Part shown: positions 1 to 8,517 of the stretch, in pieces
Layout of the letters: each line of letters opens with the position of its first letter
Numbering within the stretch: position 1 is the stretch's first letter
DNA from: Pseudomonadota bacterium
Lineage (GTDB): Bacteria > Desulfobacterota > Desulfobacteria > Desulfobacterales > Desulfobacteraceae
Assembly (NCBI GenBank): GCA_018821715.1
Contig: JAHJLN010000133.1
Coordinates: 1-38,797, forward strand
DNA length: 38,797 nt
Reading direction: 5' to 3'
The notes under the pieces: generated by a model
Databases searched by the model: none
Seen by the model: the letters and a program-made list of their open reading frames with translations, nothing else
What the model was told of the DNA's origin: nothing
Made by a program: the position numbers and the translations under genes

Positions 1-18
1 TCAAGAATGGAAAATTGC

Positions 19-47
19 TTGATAAGTTCGAGTATAGCTGCTATTTT
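19..47 (+). promoter_or_regulatory. Possible sigma-70 promoter before the M23 peptidase gene
   Basis: TTGATA at 19-24 and TATTTT at 42-47 are separated by 17 bases, which would start a transcript near 54 and leave a leader of about 47 bases before the ATG at 101. The region is A+T rich, so a chance match is quite possible. No end of an upstream gene is recognisable in bases 1-97. Confidence 0.35.
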
Positions 48-100
48 ACTGTTATTTTGTTTTAGCATATACTAACATCCTGAAAAGATAGGTTTTATTG

Positions 101-1480
101 ATGAAAAGAGTTCTGCTTTCAGTTCTGATTCTTGTGGTTATAATTCCAGCGGCCTGGGTACTTATCTATAAATTTGAAGGCAAAAAACCCATGGTTGATA
201 TTGAACTGCCTTCCTTATACCTGAAAAAATCCTATGACATGTCTGTTGATGTGACGGATCATAATACAGGCCTTCGAAAGATTATCGTATCCATCATGCA
301 GCAGGGTAAAGAAAAAGTCTTACTTGAAAAGCAATATAAACCCTCCTCCTTTTTAGGATTATTCCCCGGTTCAAGACAAACAAAAGATTCTTTTATTATT
401 CCGGTTCAGTCCTGGAAATATGGAATGACGGACGGCGACGCCATTATTCGGATAATGGTATCTGATTATTCATGGAGAGGATGGAACAAGGGCAATATTT
501 CCTATATGGAAAAAAAGGTGATTATTGATTCAATCCCCCCAAAGGTAAGTATTTTAACCAAACGACATAATATCGAACGTGGCGGAGCAGCTCTGGTTAT
601 TTATAAACTTTTTGAGGAAAATATAAAAAGTGGTGTCAGCGTCGGGGATAATTTTTTCCCGGGCCAGGCCGGACTGTTTGAAAATAAGAATATCCATGCG
701 GCTTTTTTTGCGTTGAATGACCTGCAGGGTCCGGGTACTCAGATATCTGTCATTGCAGAAGACATGGCCGGAAATATAACAAAAAGTGGATTTCATCATT
801 ATATAAGGGATAAAAATTTTAAAACCGATATTTTAAATATTTCCAACCGGTTTTTAGAGCAGAAGATTCCGGATTTTGATATCGGCCCGAAGACAGGTTC
901 TTTTCAGGGCGCAGAAAATCCATTGCTTGAAAAATTCTTATATGTAAATAGAGAGGTTCGAAAGAACAATGTTGAAACCCTATTTAACAGTTGCAAAATA
1001 TCTGAGAATAAAAAATACTGGGACGGCAGATTTTTAAGACTCAAGGGATCTGCCAGAAGAGCCGGATTTGCGGATCGGCGGATTTATAAATATGCCGGCA
1101 ATGAGATTGACAGGGCGGTTCATTTGGGCGTGGATCTTGCCTCAACATCCAATGCAGCCGTAAAAACCGCCAATTCAGGCCGGGTGATTTTAACTCAATT
1201 GGTAGGGATATTCGGCAATACCGTGATCATAGACCACGGATTCGGGCTTTGCAGTCTGTATGCCCATCTGAATCAGATTTCCGTAGCGGTTGGGGATAGT
1301 GTTAAACGGGGTGATGATATCGGTTTTACCGGCATGACAGGTCTTGCCGGCGGTGACCATCTGCATTTTTCAATGATTGTCCATAATGTGTTTGTAAATC
1401 CTGTTGAATGGTGGGATGATTCATGGATTGAAAATAACATTACCTCAAAAATTGAAGAGGTAAGGCAGATGCCAAATTGA
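101..1480 (+). CDS. Membrane-anchored M23 (LytM-type) murein endopeptidase
   Basis: The 459-residue product opens with an N-terminal membrane segment (about residues 4-23) and no clear signal cleavage site, so it is probably anchored with its bulk in the periplasm. A long middle region of beta-rich, Ig-like character (about 30-320) precedes a C-terminal LytM domain. That domain keeps the zinc ligands: H341 and D345 in an HxxxD motif, and H420-L-H422 near the end. Family members cut peptide cross-links in peptidoglycan or activate amidases, and the intact motifs suggest an active enzyme. The ATG at 101 is preferred to the TTG at 98, which sits directly before it. The next gene starts 18 bases downstream. 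The middle region is not assigned to a known family and its binding target is unknown. Confidence 0.85.
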   Translation: MKRVLLSVLILVVIIPAAWVLIYKFEGKKPMVDIELPSLYLKKSYDMSVDVTDHNTGLRKIIVSIMQQGKEKVLLEKQYKPSSFLGLFPGSRQTKDSFIIPVQSWKYGMTDGDAIIRIMVSDYSWRGWNKGNISYMEKKVIIDSIPPKVSILTKRHNIERGGAALVIYKLFEENIKSGVSVGDNFFPGQAGLFENKNIHAAFFALNDLQGPGTQISVIAEDMAGNITKSGFHHYIRDKNFKTDILNISNRFLEQKIPDFDIGPKTGSFQGAENPLLEKFLYVNREVRKNNVETLFNSCKISENKKYWDGRFLRLKGSARRAGFADRRIYKYAGNEIDRAVHLGVDLASTSNAAVKTANSGRVILTQLVGIFGNTVIIDHGFGLCSLYAHLNQISVAVGDSVKRGDDIGFTGMTGLAGGDHLHFSMIVHNVFVNPVEWWDDSWIENNITSKIEEVRQMPN

Positions 1481-1498
1481 TGATTGTAAAGGGCTATT

Positions 1499-2662
1499 AT
1501 GAGTGAATACAAAGTTAATAAAACAATTGAACAGATCAATAAAAAAATAGCTGCCGGTCAGGCTGTGGTGGTGACGGCAGAAGAAATTATCGATATTGCA
1601 AGAAAAGAGGGTATTGTTGAAGCGGCAAAAAAAATTGATGTCGTGACCACCGGGACATTTGCACCCATGTGTTCTTCCGGCGCATTTATCAATATCGGCC
1701 AGTCCAAACCCCTGATCCGGACAACGAAAACCTGGTTCAACAATGTACAGGCGTATTCGGGTGTGGCGGCAGTGGACTGTTATCTGGGCGCCACCCAGAC
1801 CTGTGAAGATGATCCGTTAAACAAGCGCCATCCCGGTGAATTCAATTATGGCGGCGGACATGTAATCCAGGATCTGGTGGCAGGAAAACAAGTTCACATA
1901 AGGGCGGAAAGCTATGGCACAGACTGTTATCCCAATAGAAAAATAGAAAAGCTTGTCACCTTGAAAGACCTGCCCAATGCCATGTTGTGCAACCCTCGAA
2001 ATGCCTATCAGAATTATAATTGTGCCATTAATAAATCCGATAAGATAAAATATACCTATATGGGCACATTGAAATCCGATATGGGGAATGCCAACTATTC
2101 AACATCCGGTGAACTCAGTCCCCTGCTCAACGATCCTTACCTGAAAACCATCGGTGTCGGTACCCGGATATTTTTAGGCGGTGCACAAGGGTATGTGACA
2201 TGGACCGGAACCCAGCATAAACACCAGGTGGAGAGAGGCTTGAACGGGGTCCCGGTTGCACCTGCAGGAACCCTTTCCGTGATAGGAGATTTAAAAGAAA
2301 TGTCTCCTGAGTGGCTTGTGGGACAAAGTATTCGAGGATACGGCATTTCACTTTCCGTTGGTTTTGGCATCCCGATTCCGATTTTAAATGAGGAAATTCT
2401 AAAATACACATCGGTTTCCGATGATCAGTTGTTCACCCAGATCGTTGATTATGGTCATGATTATCCCCAGGGCATTTCAAAATCCTATGGCCAGGTCAGC
2501 TATGCAGAACTCAAGAGCGGCGCCATTATGATCAAAGGCAGGAAAATTCCAACCGTTCCTCTATCCAGTATGGTAAAAGCACGAAAAATTGCTGATATCT
2601 TAAAAAGATCCATACAGAAAGCAAAGTTCTTTATCGGTCAACCCCAGCACATGTTCTATTAG
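1499..2662 (+). CDS. Homocysteine biosynthesis protein (DUF39/HcyBio family)
   Basis: This 387-residue protein matches the DUF39/HcyBio family. Recognisable stretches are T51-G-T-F-A-P-M-C58-S-S-G, the segment with C94 and C102 (VDCYLGATQTCEDD), and a Gly-rich GTRIFLGGAQGYV block. Family members in methanogens and sulfate reducers act in direct insertion of sulfide sulfur into an aspartate-semialdehyde-derived intermediate to make homocysteine, bypassing O-acyl-homoserine. C58 is the likely reactive cysteine by analogy. Archaeal homologues often carry C-terminal CBS domains and work with a separate ferredoxin-like NIL-domain partner. This copy lacks CBS domains, and no partner gene lies beside it. 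It sits between an M23 peptidase and signal peptidase I, a context that says little about function. Confidence 0.82.
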   Translation: MSEYKVNKTIEQINKKIAAGQAVVVTAEEIIDIARKEGIVEAAKKIDVVTTGTFAPMCSSGAFINIGQSKPLIRTTKTWFNNVQAYSGVAAVDCYLGATQTCEDDPLNKRHPGEFNYGGGHVIQDLVAGKQVHIRAESYGTDCYPNRKIEKLVTLKDLPNAMLCNPRNAYQNYNCAINKSDKIKYTYMGTLKSDMGNANYSTSGELSPLLNDPYLKTIGVGTRIFLGGAQGYVTWTGTQHKHQVERGLNGVPVAPAGTLSVIGDLKEMSPEWLVGQSIRGYGISLSVGFGIPIPILNEEILKYTSVSDDQLFTQIVDYGHDYPQGISKSYGQVSYAELKSGAIMIKGRKIPTVPLSSMVKARKIADILKRSIQKAKFFIGQPQHMFY

Positions 2663-2684
2663 ATGAATTCAAGAAGGATATAAA

Positions 2685-3308
2685 ATGACAGAAAAGAAAC
2701 CCAAGAGTTCTTTGCGGGAAAATACAGAAGCAGTTATCATAGCGATTATTATTGCCATGTTTATCAGAACATTTATTCTCCAGGCATTTAAGATTCCATC
2801 CGGGTCCATGCTGGAAACGCTTCAAATCGGAGACCAGATTCTGGTCAATAAATTTATTTACGGGGTAAAAATTCCGTTTACGGCCGGGAAAGTTCTTTTC
2901 CCGGTAAAAGAGCCTCAAAAAGGGGATATTGTTGTCTTTAAATTTCCTGAAGATCCTTCCAAGGATTTTATTAAACGGGTGATTGCCACTGGCGGCGACA
3001 CGGTTGAAATTATCAATAAAAAGCTGTATGTAAATGACAAACCAGTAGAAGACGAGATCTATGCCAAATATGAAGACAGCAGAATAATTACTGGAATGCG
3101 AAGCCCAAGGGATAATAAAGAAAAATTTATGGTTCCGGAAAATAAGCTGTTTGTCATGGGGGATAACCGGGACAATAGTCATGACAGCAGATTCTGGGGA
3201 TTTGTTGATCTTACGGCCGTCAGAGGAAAAGCGTTTATCATTTACTGGTCATGGAATAAGGATAAATTCGGGGTCAGATGGAATAGACTTGGTGATATAA
3301 TTAAATAA
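2685..3308 (+). CDS. lepB: Signal peptidase I
   Basis: This 207-residue inner-membrane serine protease removes signal peptides from exported proteins. One transmembrane segment (about 15-34) is followed by box B, IPSGSM, with the nucleophile S41. The general base is K97 in DFIKRV, and the GDNRDNSHDSRFWG box lies near residues 158-171. It is shorter than E. coli LepB and has a single N-terminal anchor, as is common outside the enterics. The ATG at 2685 has an AAGGA-type ribosome site just upstream. pyrB begins 10 bases after the stop, so the two are probably cotranscribed. Confidence 0.95.
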   Translation: MTEKKPKSSLRENTEAVIIAIIIAMFIRTFILQAFKIPSGSMLETLQIGDQILVNKFIYGVKIPFTAGKVLFPVKEPQKGDIVVFKFPEDPSKDFIKRVIATGGDTVEIINKKLYVNDKPVEDEIYAKYEDSRIITGMRSPRDNKEKFMVPENKLFVMGDNRDNSHDSRFWGFVDLTAVRGKAFIIYWSWNKDKFGVRWNRLGDIIK

Positions 3309-3318
3309 GGTAGCAACC

Positions 3319-4257
3319 ATGTGGTTTGAAAAAAAAGATATCCTTGATATTGAGTCTCTTGAATCCAATGAAATTTCAATGATTCTCGATACCGCCCAGG
3401 GGATGAAGGAAATTAATGAACGACCTGTAAAAAAAGTGCCCACATTAAGGGGGAAAACCATTGTTCTTTTTTTCCAGGAACCGTCAACAAGAACAAAGCT
3501 GTCTTTTGATACGGCTGCAAAAAGGCTTTCTGCCGATTGTCTGTCCATTTCAAAAAGTTCTTCAAGTATCGTAAAGGGTGAGACCCTGATCGATACAGCC
3601 AAAAACCTTGAAGCCATGAAGCCGGATGTCATTGTCCTGCGGCATCCGTCATCAGGGGCCCCCCATCTAATCGCAAAGCATGTGAAATCTTCGGTTATCA
3701 ATGCAGGGGACGGAATTCATTCCCACCCCTCCCAGGCATTGCTGGACATGATGAGCGTCAGGGAAAGAAAAGGAAAAATCAAAGGGTTAAAGATTTCCAT
3801 TATTGGTGATATTGCCCATTCAAGGGTTGCACGATCCGATATTACCGGGTTTTCAAAGATGGGCGCCTTTGTCAGCATCTGTGCACCTCAAACCATGATC
3901 CCAATGGGAATTGAAAAACTGGGATGCACAATATCGCCGAATATCGAAGCCTGCATAGATGGGGCAGATGTCATCATGATGCTCAGAATCCAGAAAGAAA
4001 GACAGGGAAATATCCTTTTTCCCACAGAAAGGGAATATGCAACACTATTCGGATTGAATAAAACAAGACTGAAACTTGCCAAAAAGGATGCCCTTGTGAT
4101 GCATCCCGGACCCATGAACAGGGGCGTTGAAATATCAAGCGATGTGGCTGATGGCGACTGTTCCATGATTTTAGAGCAGGTCACCAACGGTGTTGCCTTG
4201 CGGATGGCATTATTTTATCTGGTGGCAGGAGGTAGCAGACATGCGGATTCGGATTAA
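3319..4257 (+). CDS. pyrB: Aspartate carbamoyltransferase catalytic subunit
   Basis: The 312-residue product condenses carbamoyl phosphate with L-aspartate, the second step of pyrimidine synthesis. The carbamoyl-phosphate loop S56-T57-R58-T59 in EPSTRTKLSFD is intact, as are the HPSSGAPH region and the C-terminal MHPGPMNRGVEI block. No pyrI regulatory subunit follows. The reading frame overlaps the start of pyrC by 17 bases, so translation of the two is coupled. That fits the Aquifex-type arrangement in which the catalytic trimer assembles with a class I dihydroorotase, although the assembly itself is inference. Confidence 0.96.
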   Translation: MWFEKKDILDIESLESNEISMILDTAQGMKEINERPVKKVPTLRGKTIVLFFQEPSTRTKLSFDTAAKRLSADCLSISKSSSSIVKGETLIDTAKNLEAMKPDVIVLRHPSSGAPHLIAKHVKSSVINAGDGIHSHPSQALLDMMSVRERKGKIKGLKISIIGDIAHSRVARSDITGFSKMGAFVSICAPQTMIPMGIEKLGCTISPNIEACIDGADVIMMLRIQKERQGNILFPTEREYATLFGLNKTRLKLAKKDALVMHPGPMNRGVEISSDVADGDCSMILEQVTNGVALRMALFYLVAGGSRHADSD

Positions 4258-5524
4258 AGGGGCACAGGTTCTCGACCCTGGAAATATTGATGCTAAAAAA
4301 GATATTATCATCAACCATCATCTTATTGAAGCCGTTGTTGACCCTGAAGGCCATGAAACCGCATCAGATATTGAAACCATTGATGCCAGCGGGATGATCG
4401 TTGTACCCGGCCTGATGGATATTCATGTTCATTTAAGAGAGCCTGGGCATGAATATAAGGAAACCATTGAAACCGGTCTTATGGCTGCAGCCAGTGGCGG
4501 CTTTACAGCCGTATGTTCCATGCCCAACACCCATCCGGTGAACGATAACAGCCAGGTGACAAAATTTATTATCAATCGCGCAAAAGAGCTCGGGCTTTCA
4601 AGAGTATATCCGGCAGGATCAATCACCCTGGGGTCAATGGGGAACACACTGGCTGAAATATATGACATGAAACAGGCCGGGGCTGTGGCGGTCACCGATG
4701 ATGGAAAACCGGTTGAAAATTCAAACCTGATGCGGCGGGCTTTGGAATACTGCAAAGGTCTCAATATTCCGGTTTTTGTCCATGCCGAAGACACAAGCCT
4801 TGTGGATGGCGGGTCCATGAACGAAGGGTTTTTTGCAACCTTCTGGGGCATAAAGGGAATTCCCAATGCTGCCGAAACCAGTATGGTGGTCAGAGACATT
4901 GCACTTTCAGAGCTCACCGGCGCACCACTTCATTTTTGTCATATCAGTACAAAAGAATCTGTTGAAGCCATCCGGCAGGCAAAAAAAAGAGGGGTAAAGG
5001 TTACCTGTGAGACAGCCCCACATTATTTCACCCTGACGGATGAGAATGTGAAAGACTATAACACAAACTTTAAGATGAATCCGCCCCTGCGGTCTGAACA
5101 AGACAGACAGGCCATTATCCAGGGCCTTTGTGACGGAACCATTGATTTGATTGCATCAGACCATGCGCCCCACAGCGTGATAGAAAAAGATGTGGAATTT
5201 GATCGGGCAGCGTTTGGCATTATCGGGCTTGAAACCGCTTTGCCGTTGTCATTAAAACTGGTTCAAGACGGATTCTTAACCATGGAAGCCTTAATCAACA
5301 AAATGTCAAAGCATCCGGCAAAACTGATCGGCATCAACAATGACATCAAGCCGGGCAATGCTGCGGATTTAACCCTAATCGATCCTGAAGACACCTATGA
5401 AATCGATCCTGAAACCTTTAAATCCAGGAGTAAAAACACCCCATTTTCAGGACTTAAGGTCAAAGGCCGTGCAGTTTTAACCATGGTAAACGGCAAGGTC
5501 GTATACCAGCGGGATGATGAATGA
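4241..5524 (+). CDS. pyrC: Dihydroorotase, class I
   Basis: This 427-residue amidohydrolase cyclises carbamoyl aspartate to dihydroorotate. The metal-binding signature IHVHLREPG lies near residues 60-68, followed by VHAEDTS, HFCHIST and the ASDHAPHS block that carries the catalytic aspartate. Length and motifs fit the long class I enzymes rather than the E. coli type. The start is set at the ATG at 4241 because GGAGG at 4228-4232 precedes it at good spacing; the frame is open further upstream inside pyrB but has no better start. The stop overlaps the ATG of the downstream PilR-like regulator, which places that regulator in the pyr transcript. Confidence 0.95.
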   Translation: MRIRIKGAQVLDPGNIDAKKDIIINHHLIEAVVDPEGHETASDIETIDASGMIVVPGLMDIHVHLREPGHEYKETIETGLMAAASGGFTAVCSMPNTHPVNDNSQVTKFIINRAKELGLSRVYPAGSITLGSMGNTLAEIYDMKQAGAVAVTDDGKPVENSNLMRRALEYCKGLNIPVFVHAEDTSLVDGGSMNEGFFATFWGIKGIPNAAETSMVVRDIALSELTGAPLHFCHISTKESVEAIRQAKKRGVKVTCETAPHYFTLTDENVKDYNTNFKMNPPLRSEQDRQAIIQGLCDGTIDLIASDHAPHSVIEKDVEFDRAAFGIIGLETALPLSLKLVQDGFLTMEALINKMSKHPAKLIGINNDIKPGNAADLTLIDPEDTYEIDPETFKSRSKNTPFSGLKVKGRAVLTMVNGKVVYQRDDE

Positions 5525-6909
5525 TGAATCAAACACATAGAATCCTTGTGGTTGATGATGAAACAAGCATGCGGGAGTTTCTTGAAGTTTTATTGTCCAA
5601 AGAAGGATATATGGTGTCAGATGCCAAAAACGGCAAACAGGCAGTGAACATGATTCAAAAAAATGATTACGATCTTGTTCTGTCTGATATCCGTCTGGGT
5701 GATATCACAGGCCTGGAAATCTTAAAAGAAGCAAAAAAGAAGAATCCGGATACGGTTGTCATCATGATATCCGCATATTCTACAACGGAAATTGCGGTTG
5801 AAGCCATGAACGAGGGGGCCTATGATTTTGTTCCCAAGCCGTTTGATAATATTGAATTAAAGCAGACCATCCAGCGGGCCCTTGAATTAAAGAGCCTGGA
5901 TCATGAAAAAGAAAATACCTCATCCGAACTTCGCAAAAATATACATTTTAACCGGATTATTGGTAAAAGTCCCGGAATGCTGGCCATTTATAAAAGGATA
6001 GAACAGATTGCCCCGACAAAAACCAATGTGTTGATAACCGGAGAAAGCGGAACCGGTAAAGAATTGATTGCAAGAGCCATTCATGAAAATTCAGATCGAG
6101 GGGATAAACCCTTTGTGGTGGTCAATTGCGGCGGCATACCGGATACACTGATAGAGAGTGAATTTTTCGGCCATGTCAGGGGGTCATTTACAGGAGCGGT
6201 TACAGATAAGCAGGGGCTTTTTGAGGCTGCGGATCAGGGAACTATTTTTTTAGATGAAATCGGCGAGCTGTCTCCCATCCTGCAGGTCAAGCTGTTGCGG
6301 GCTGTGCAGGAGACCTCTTTTAAACCGGTTGGCGGAACAAAAGAGATAAAAGTCGATGTCAGAATTATCTCTGCCACCAACAAAAAGCTTGAGCAGGAAG
6401 TCATTGAAGGAAACTTCAGGGAGGATCTTTTTTTCCGGCTCAATGTTATTCCCATCAAGGTTCCGCCATTGCGGGACAGAAAAGGGGATGTGGCACTTTT
6501 GTCCATGCATTTTGCTGAAAAGTATTCAAAAAAAATGGGAAAAGATATTGTAAAACTTTCCTCCTATGCCATTGATTTCTTAAATAAATACAGTTTTCCC
6601 GGCAATGTCAGGGAACTTGAAAACTTAATCGAACGAAGTGTTGCCCTTTCTTCCACCAACATTATTTTACCTGAAAGCCTGACCATTTCCATGCATAAAA
6701 AACGCAGATGGGTTGAAGGAATTGAAGGAAGACGCTTTGATCTTTCTGAAGTCGAGCAGGGAGTTGATCTGGATGATATCATGTCAACCATTGAACAGGC
6801 CTATCTTAAAAAAGCCATGGAACTTGCAGGCGGCAATAAAAGCAAGGCTGCCGACTACCTGAACCTGAGTTTAAGATCCATCCGCTACCGCCTGGATAAA
6901 GGCGATTGA
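5521..6909 (+). CDS. pilR: PilR-like sigma-54-dependent response regulator
   Basis: The 462 residues hold three domains. The receiver domain (about 5-120) has acidic residues D12/D13, phosphoacceptor D56 and a K in PKPFD. The AAA+ sigma-54 activator domain (about 145-385) has Walker A GESGTGKE at 174-181, the sigma-54 contact loop as GSFTGA at 221-226 rather than GAFTGA, and Walker B FLDE ending at 246. The Fis-type helix-turn-helix is at about 417-460. The ending LSLRSIRYRLDK resembles the PilR subgroup, and type IV pilin genes preceded by a sigma-54 promoter follow, so PilR is the best name. No PilS kinase is adjacent: the upstream neighbour is pyrC, which it overlaps. Either the ATG at 5521 or the one at 5524 may be used. 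Confidence 0.85.
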   Translation: MMNQTHRILVVDDETSMREFLEVLLSKEGYMVSDAKNGKQAVNMIQKNDYDLVLSDIRLGDITGLEILKEAKKKNPDTVVIMISAYSTTEIAVEAMNEGAYDFVPKPFDNIELKQTIQRALELKSLDHEKENTSSELRKNIHFNRIIGKSPGMLAIYKRIEQIAPTKTNVLITGESGTGKELIARAIHENSDRGDKPFVVVNCGGIPDTLIESEFFGHVRGSFTGAVTDKQGLFEAADQGTIFLDEIGELSPILQVKLLRAVQETSFKPVGGTKEIKVDVRIISATNKKLEQEVIEGNFREDLFFRLNVIPIKVPPLRDRKGDVALLSMHFAEKYSKKMGKDIVKLSSYAIDFLNKYSFPGNVRELENLIERSVALSSTNIILPESLTISMHKKRRWVEGIEGRRFDLSEVEQGVDLDDIMSTIEQAYLKKAMELAGGNKSKAADYLNLSLRSIRYRLDKGD

Positions 6910-7234
6910 TCACACAAAAAAAAATAGTATTAAGGATTAAGCATGTCAATAGTAGACATTAGATGGATTCAGTAATTTCAGTCAGGCTGTGAAACCAACC
7001 AATGATATAGCGTGACAATTTTTGTTAAAAAAAAATAAAATTTGTTACTTCAAGATGGCTGCAAAACTTACCCGCCCCTCCTTTTTTTTTATAAAAAATT
7101 AATAATTTAGTTTTAATATCAGATGGTTAAACAACCGATCTTTTAAAATGGCATTGTGGCATGCTCATTGCAAAATAGAATTTTCAAGTTTAGAAATGAT
7201 TTGTAAAATTAACCCAACATAAGGAGACAAGGCC
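6910..7234 (+). other. A+T-rich intergenic region upstream of the first pilin
   Basis: These 325 bases contain no supported gene. They hold a pyrimidine-rich run ending in T9 (about 7070-7090), for which I find no convincing hairpin, and the sigma-54 promoter at 7157-7172. About 200 bases lie upstream of that promoter, which is room for enhancer sites of a PilR-type activator. I could not pick out a repeated binding site by eye. Confidence 0.6.
7157..7172 (+). promoter_or_regulatory. Sigma-54 (-24/-12) promoter of the first pilin gene
   Basis: TGGCATGCTCATTGCA matches the sigma-54 consensus TGGCAY-N5-TTGCW in full. The invariant GG (7158-7159) and GC (7170-7171) are separated by exactly 10 bases. 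Transcription would start near 7183, leaving a leader of about 50 bases with AAGGAG before the pilin ATG at 7235. Control of pilA by sigma-54 and PilR is established in Pseudomonas and related systems, and the local activator gene is immediately upstream. Confidence 0.88.
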
Positions 7235-7759
7235 ATGACACAAAAAATGCTTAGAAAAAATCAAAAAGGTTTTACATTGATCGAATTGATGATCGTTGTT
7301 GCCATTATCGGTATTCTGGCAGCCATTGCAATTCCGAACTTTCGTAACTACCAGATGAAAGCTAAGACGGCTGAAGCAAAAACCAATATCGGTGCCATCA
7401 GAACATCCCAGGAAACATATAAGGCTGAAAATGATTTGTTCCTTGCATGCGCCGTCAATGGTAACGCTGCCGGTACGACGCCAGCCAAAGTCGCCTGGGC
7501 AGATAACGCGGGAGGTACGTATACAACAATTGGCTATGCACCAGCCGGAGATATTTATTATGCATATGCAGTTGCAGTCGGTGCGGATGCGGCCGGTAAT
7601 GCAGCGCAGGAAATGGCAATTGACGCCATGGGTGATCTGGACGGCGATGGTGTTTCAGCATTCTTTACGATGTCCAGTGATGGTGCCCTGGTAGGTACGC
7701 AAAGTGCTGCTGCAAGTGCTACTGCCTGGGTAATTACTCCTTCCGGCGATGACTTCTAA
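7235..7759 (+). CDS. pilA: Type IV major-pilin-like protein, first copy
   Basis: The 174-residue prepilin has a short charged leader ending NQKG12, cut before F13 by prepilin peptidase. The hydrophobic alpha1 helix [20 protein letters not shown] follows, with the conserved glutamate at E17 (E5 of the mature protein). The mature chain of 162 residues is much longer than the roughly 60-residue Geobacter-type pilin. Its C-terminal half is rich in Ala and Gly, has a single cysteine, and includes a DLDGDG calcium-loop-like motif. It has its own sigma-54 promoter and a terminator 20 bases after the stop, features expected of an abundant subunit. Naming it the major pilin is inference from that promoter, its first position and its length. 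The paralogue at 7931 is the alternative. Confidence 0.88.
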   Translation: MTQKMLRKNQKGFTLIELMIVVAIIGILAAIAIPNFRNYQMKAKTAEAKTNIGAIRTSQETYKAENDLFLACAVNGNAAGTTPAKVAWADNAGGTYTTIGYAPAGDIYYAYAVAVGADAAGNAAQEMAIDAMGDLDGDGVSAFFTMSSDGALVGTQSAAASATAWVITPSGDDF

Positions 7760-7778
7760 GGTATAAACAAATTAACAT

Positions 7779-7814
7779 AAAGGGTGAAGTCAGAAGGTTG
7801 GTTTCACCCTTTTT
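7779..7814 (+). terminator. Rho-independent terminator between the two pilin genes
   Basis: The arms AAAGGGTGAA (7779-7788) and TTCACCCTTT (7803-7812) pair perfectly around a 14-base loop and end in a short T run to 7814. Placed right after the first pilin, it would separate expression of that gene from the second pilin. The T run is short, so some readthrough is plausible. Confidence 0.75.
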
Positions 7815-7930
7815 AATTTCATGCAGTGACGATTGTGCAGTGGGTCAAATCTGTTGCTGTCATATCACAATGATCAGCATAGATTGCTCGGTCCGGCTAT
7901 CAACAGATCAATTGACCATGGAGGCAAGCC

Positions 7931-8401
7931 ATGTTGGAAAGAAGTCAAAAGAAAAATCAAAAAGGGTTTACTTTGATTGAAGTGATGATTGTTATTGCTA
8001 TTATCGGAGTCCTTGCCGCCATTGCCATTCCCAATTATAAAAATTATCAGTTTAAAGCTAAATCAGCTGAGGCAAAAACAAACCTGGGTGCCATCAGAAC
8101 TATGGAAGAAGCCTACAAAGCTGAAAATGATGCGTATTATGTCTGTGCGGCAAATCCGGTTGCAGTGCCCGGGGTTTCAAAAGCTGCCTGGGGCGCGCCT
8201 GCAAACTTTACATTCATCGGATTTGCACCCACAGGAAGGGTTTACTATCAATATTCGGTTGCCGCGGGCACTGCGACCATTGCGACCACTTTTTTATCAA
8301 CGGCAACCGGAGATCTTGATGGCAGCGGCCCAGGGTCTCAAGGCGCATTCACTATTGACGAAACGGCTACATTTACTGATGCCAACCCGGGTGTTTGGTA
8401 G
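7931..8401 (+). CDS. Type IV pilin paralogue, second copy
   Basis: The 156-residue prepilin has leader [12 protein letters not shown], a cut before F13, and E17 as the conserved Glu5. Residues 9-75 closely follow the first pilin, including the shared [17 protein letters not shown] pattern, while the C-terminal half diverges except for a matching GDLDG motif. It is therefore a tandem duplicate with a changed surface domain. GGAG at 7920-7923 supports the ATG. I find no sigma-54 site with correct spacing before it, so it may depend on readthrough past the terminator at 7779-7814 or on a weak local promoter. It could be a second major pilin, an alternative subunit or a minor pilin. Confidence 0.85.
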   Translation: MLERSQKKNQKGFTLIEVMIVIAIIGVLAAIAIPNYKNYQFKAKSAEAKTNLGAIRTMEEAYKAENDAYYVCAANPVAVPGVSKAAWGAPANFTFIGFAPTGRVYYQYSVAAGTATIATTFLSTATGDLDGSGPGSQGAFTIDETATFTDANPGVW

Positions 8402-8517
8402 AATAACTTGTGTATTACAATAAAATCATTTAAATTTAGAATCAGGACTCTAAAGGTTATCACAAGTCAGTTTTTTTAACAGTTTATTAATCGGGTATGT
8501 TTTAAATAATCACTTCC

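Noticed and set aside
7070-7090. C-rich stretch followed by T9 as a terminator of the pyr-pilR transcript
   Set aside because: No stable upstream hairpin could be paired with the T run.
7392-7694. Open frames in other phases inside the first pilin gene
   Set aside because: They lack ribosome sites and protein-like composition; the pilin frame has a clear prepilin signature.
7842-7857. GG and GC pair before the second pilin that resembles a sigma-54 promoter
   Set aside because: The spacing is 11 rather than 10 bases and the -24 element is poor, so I do not count it as a promoter.
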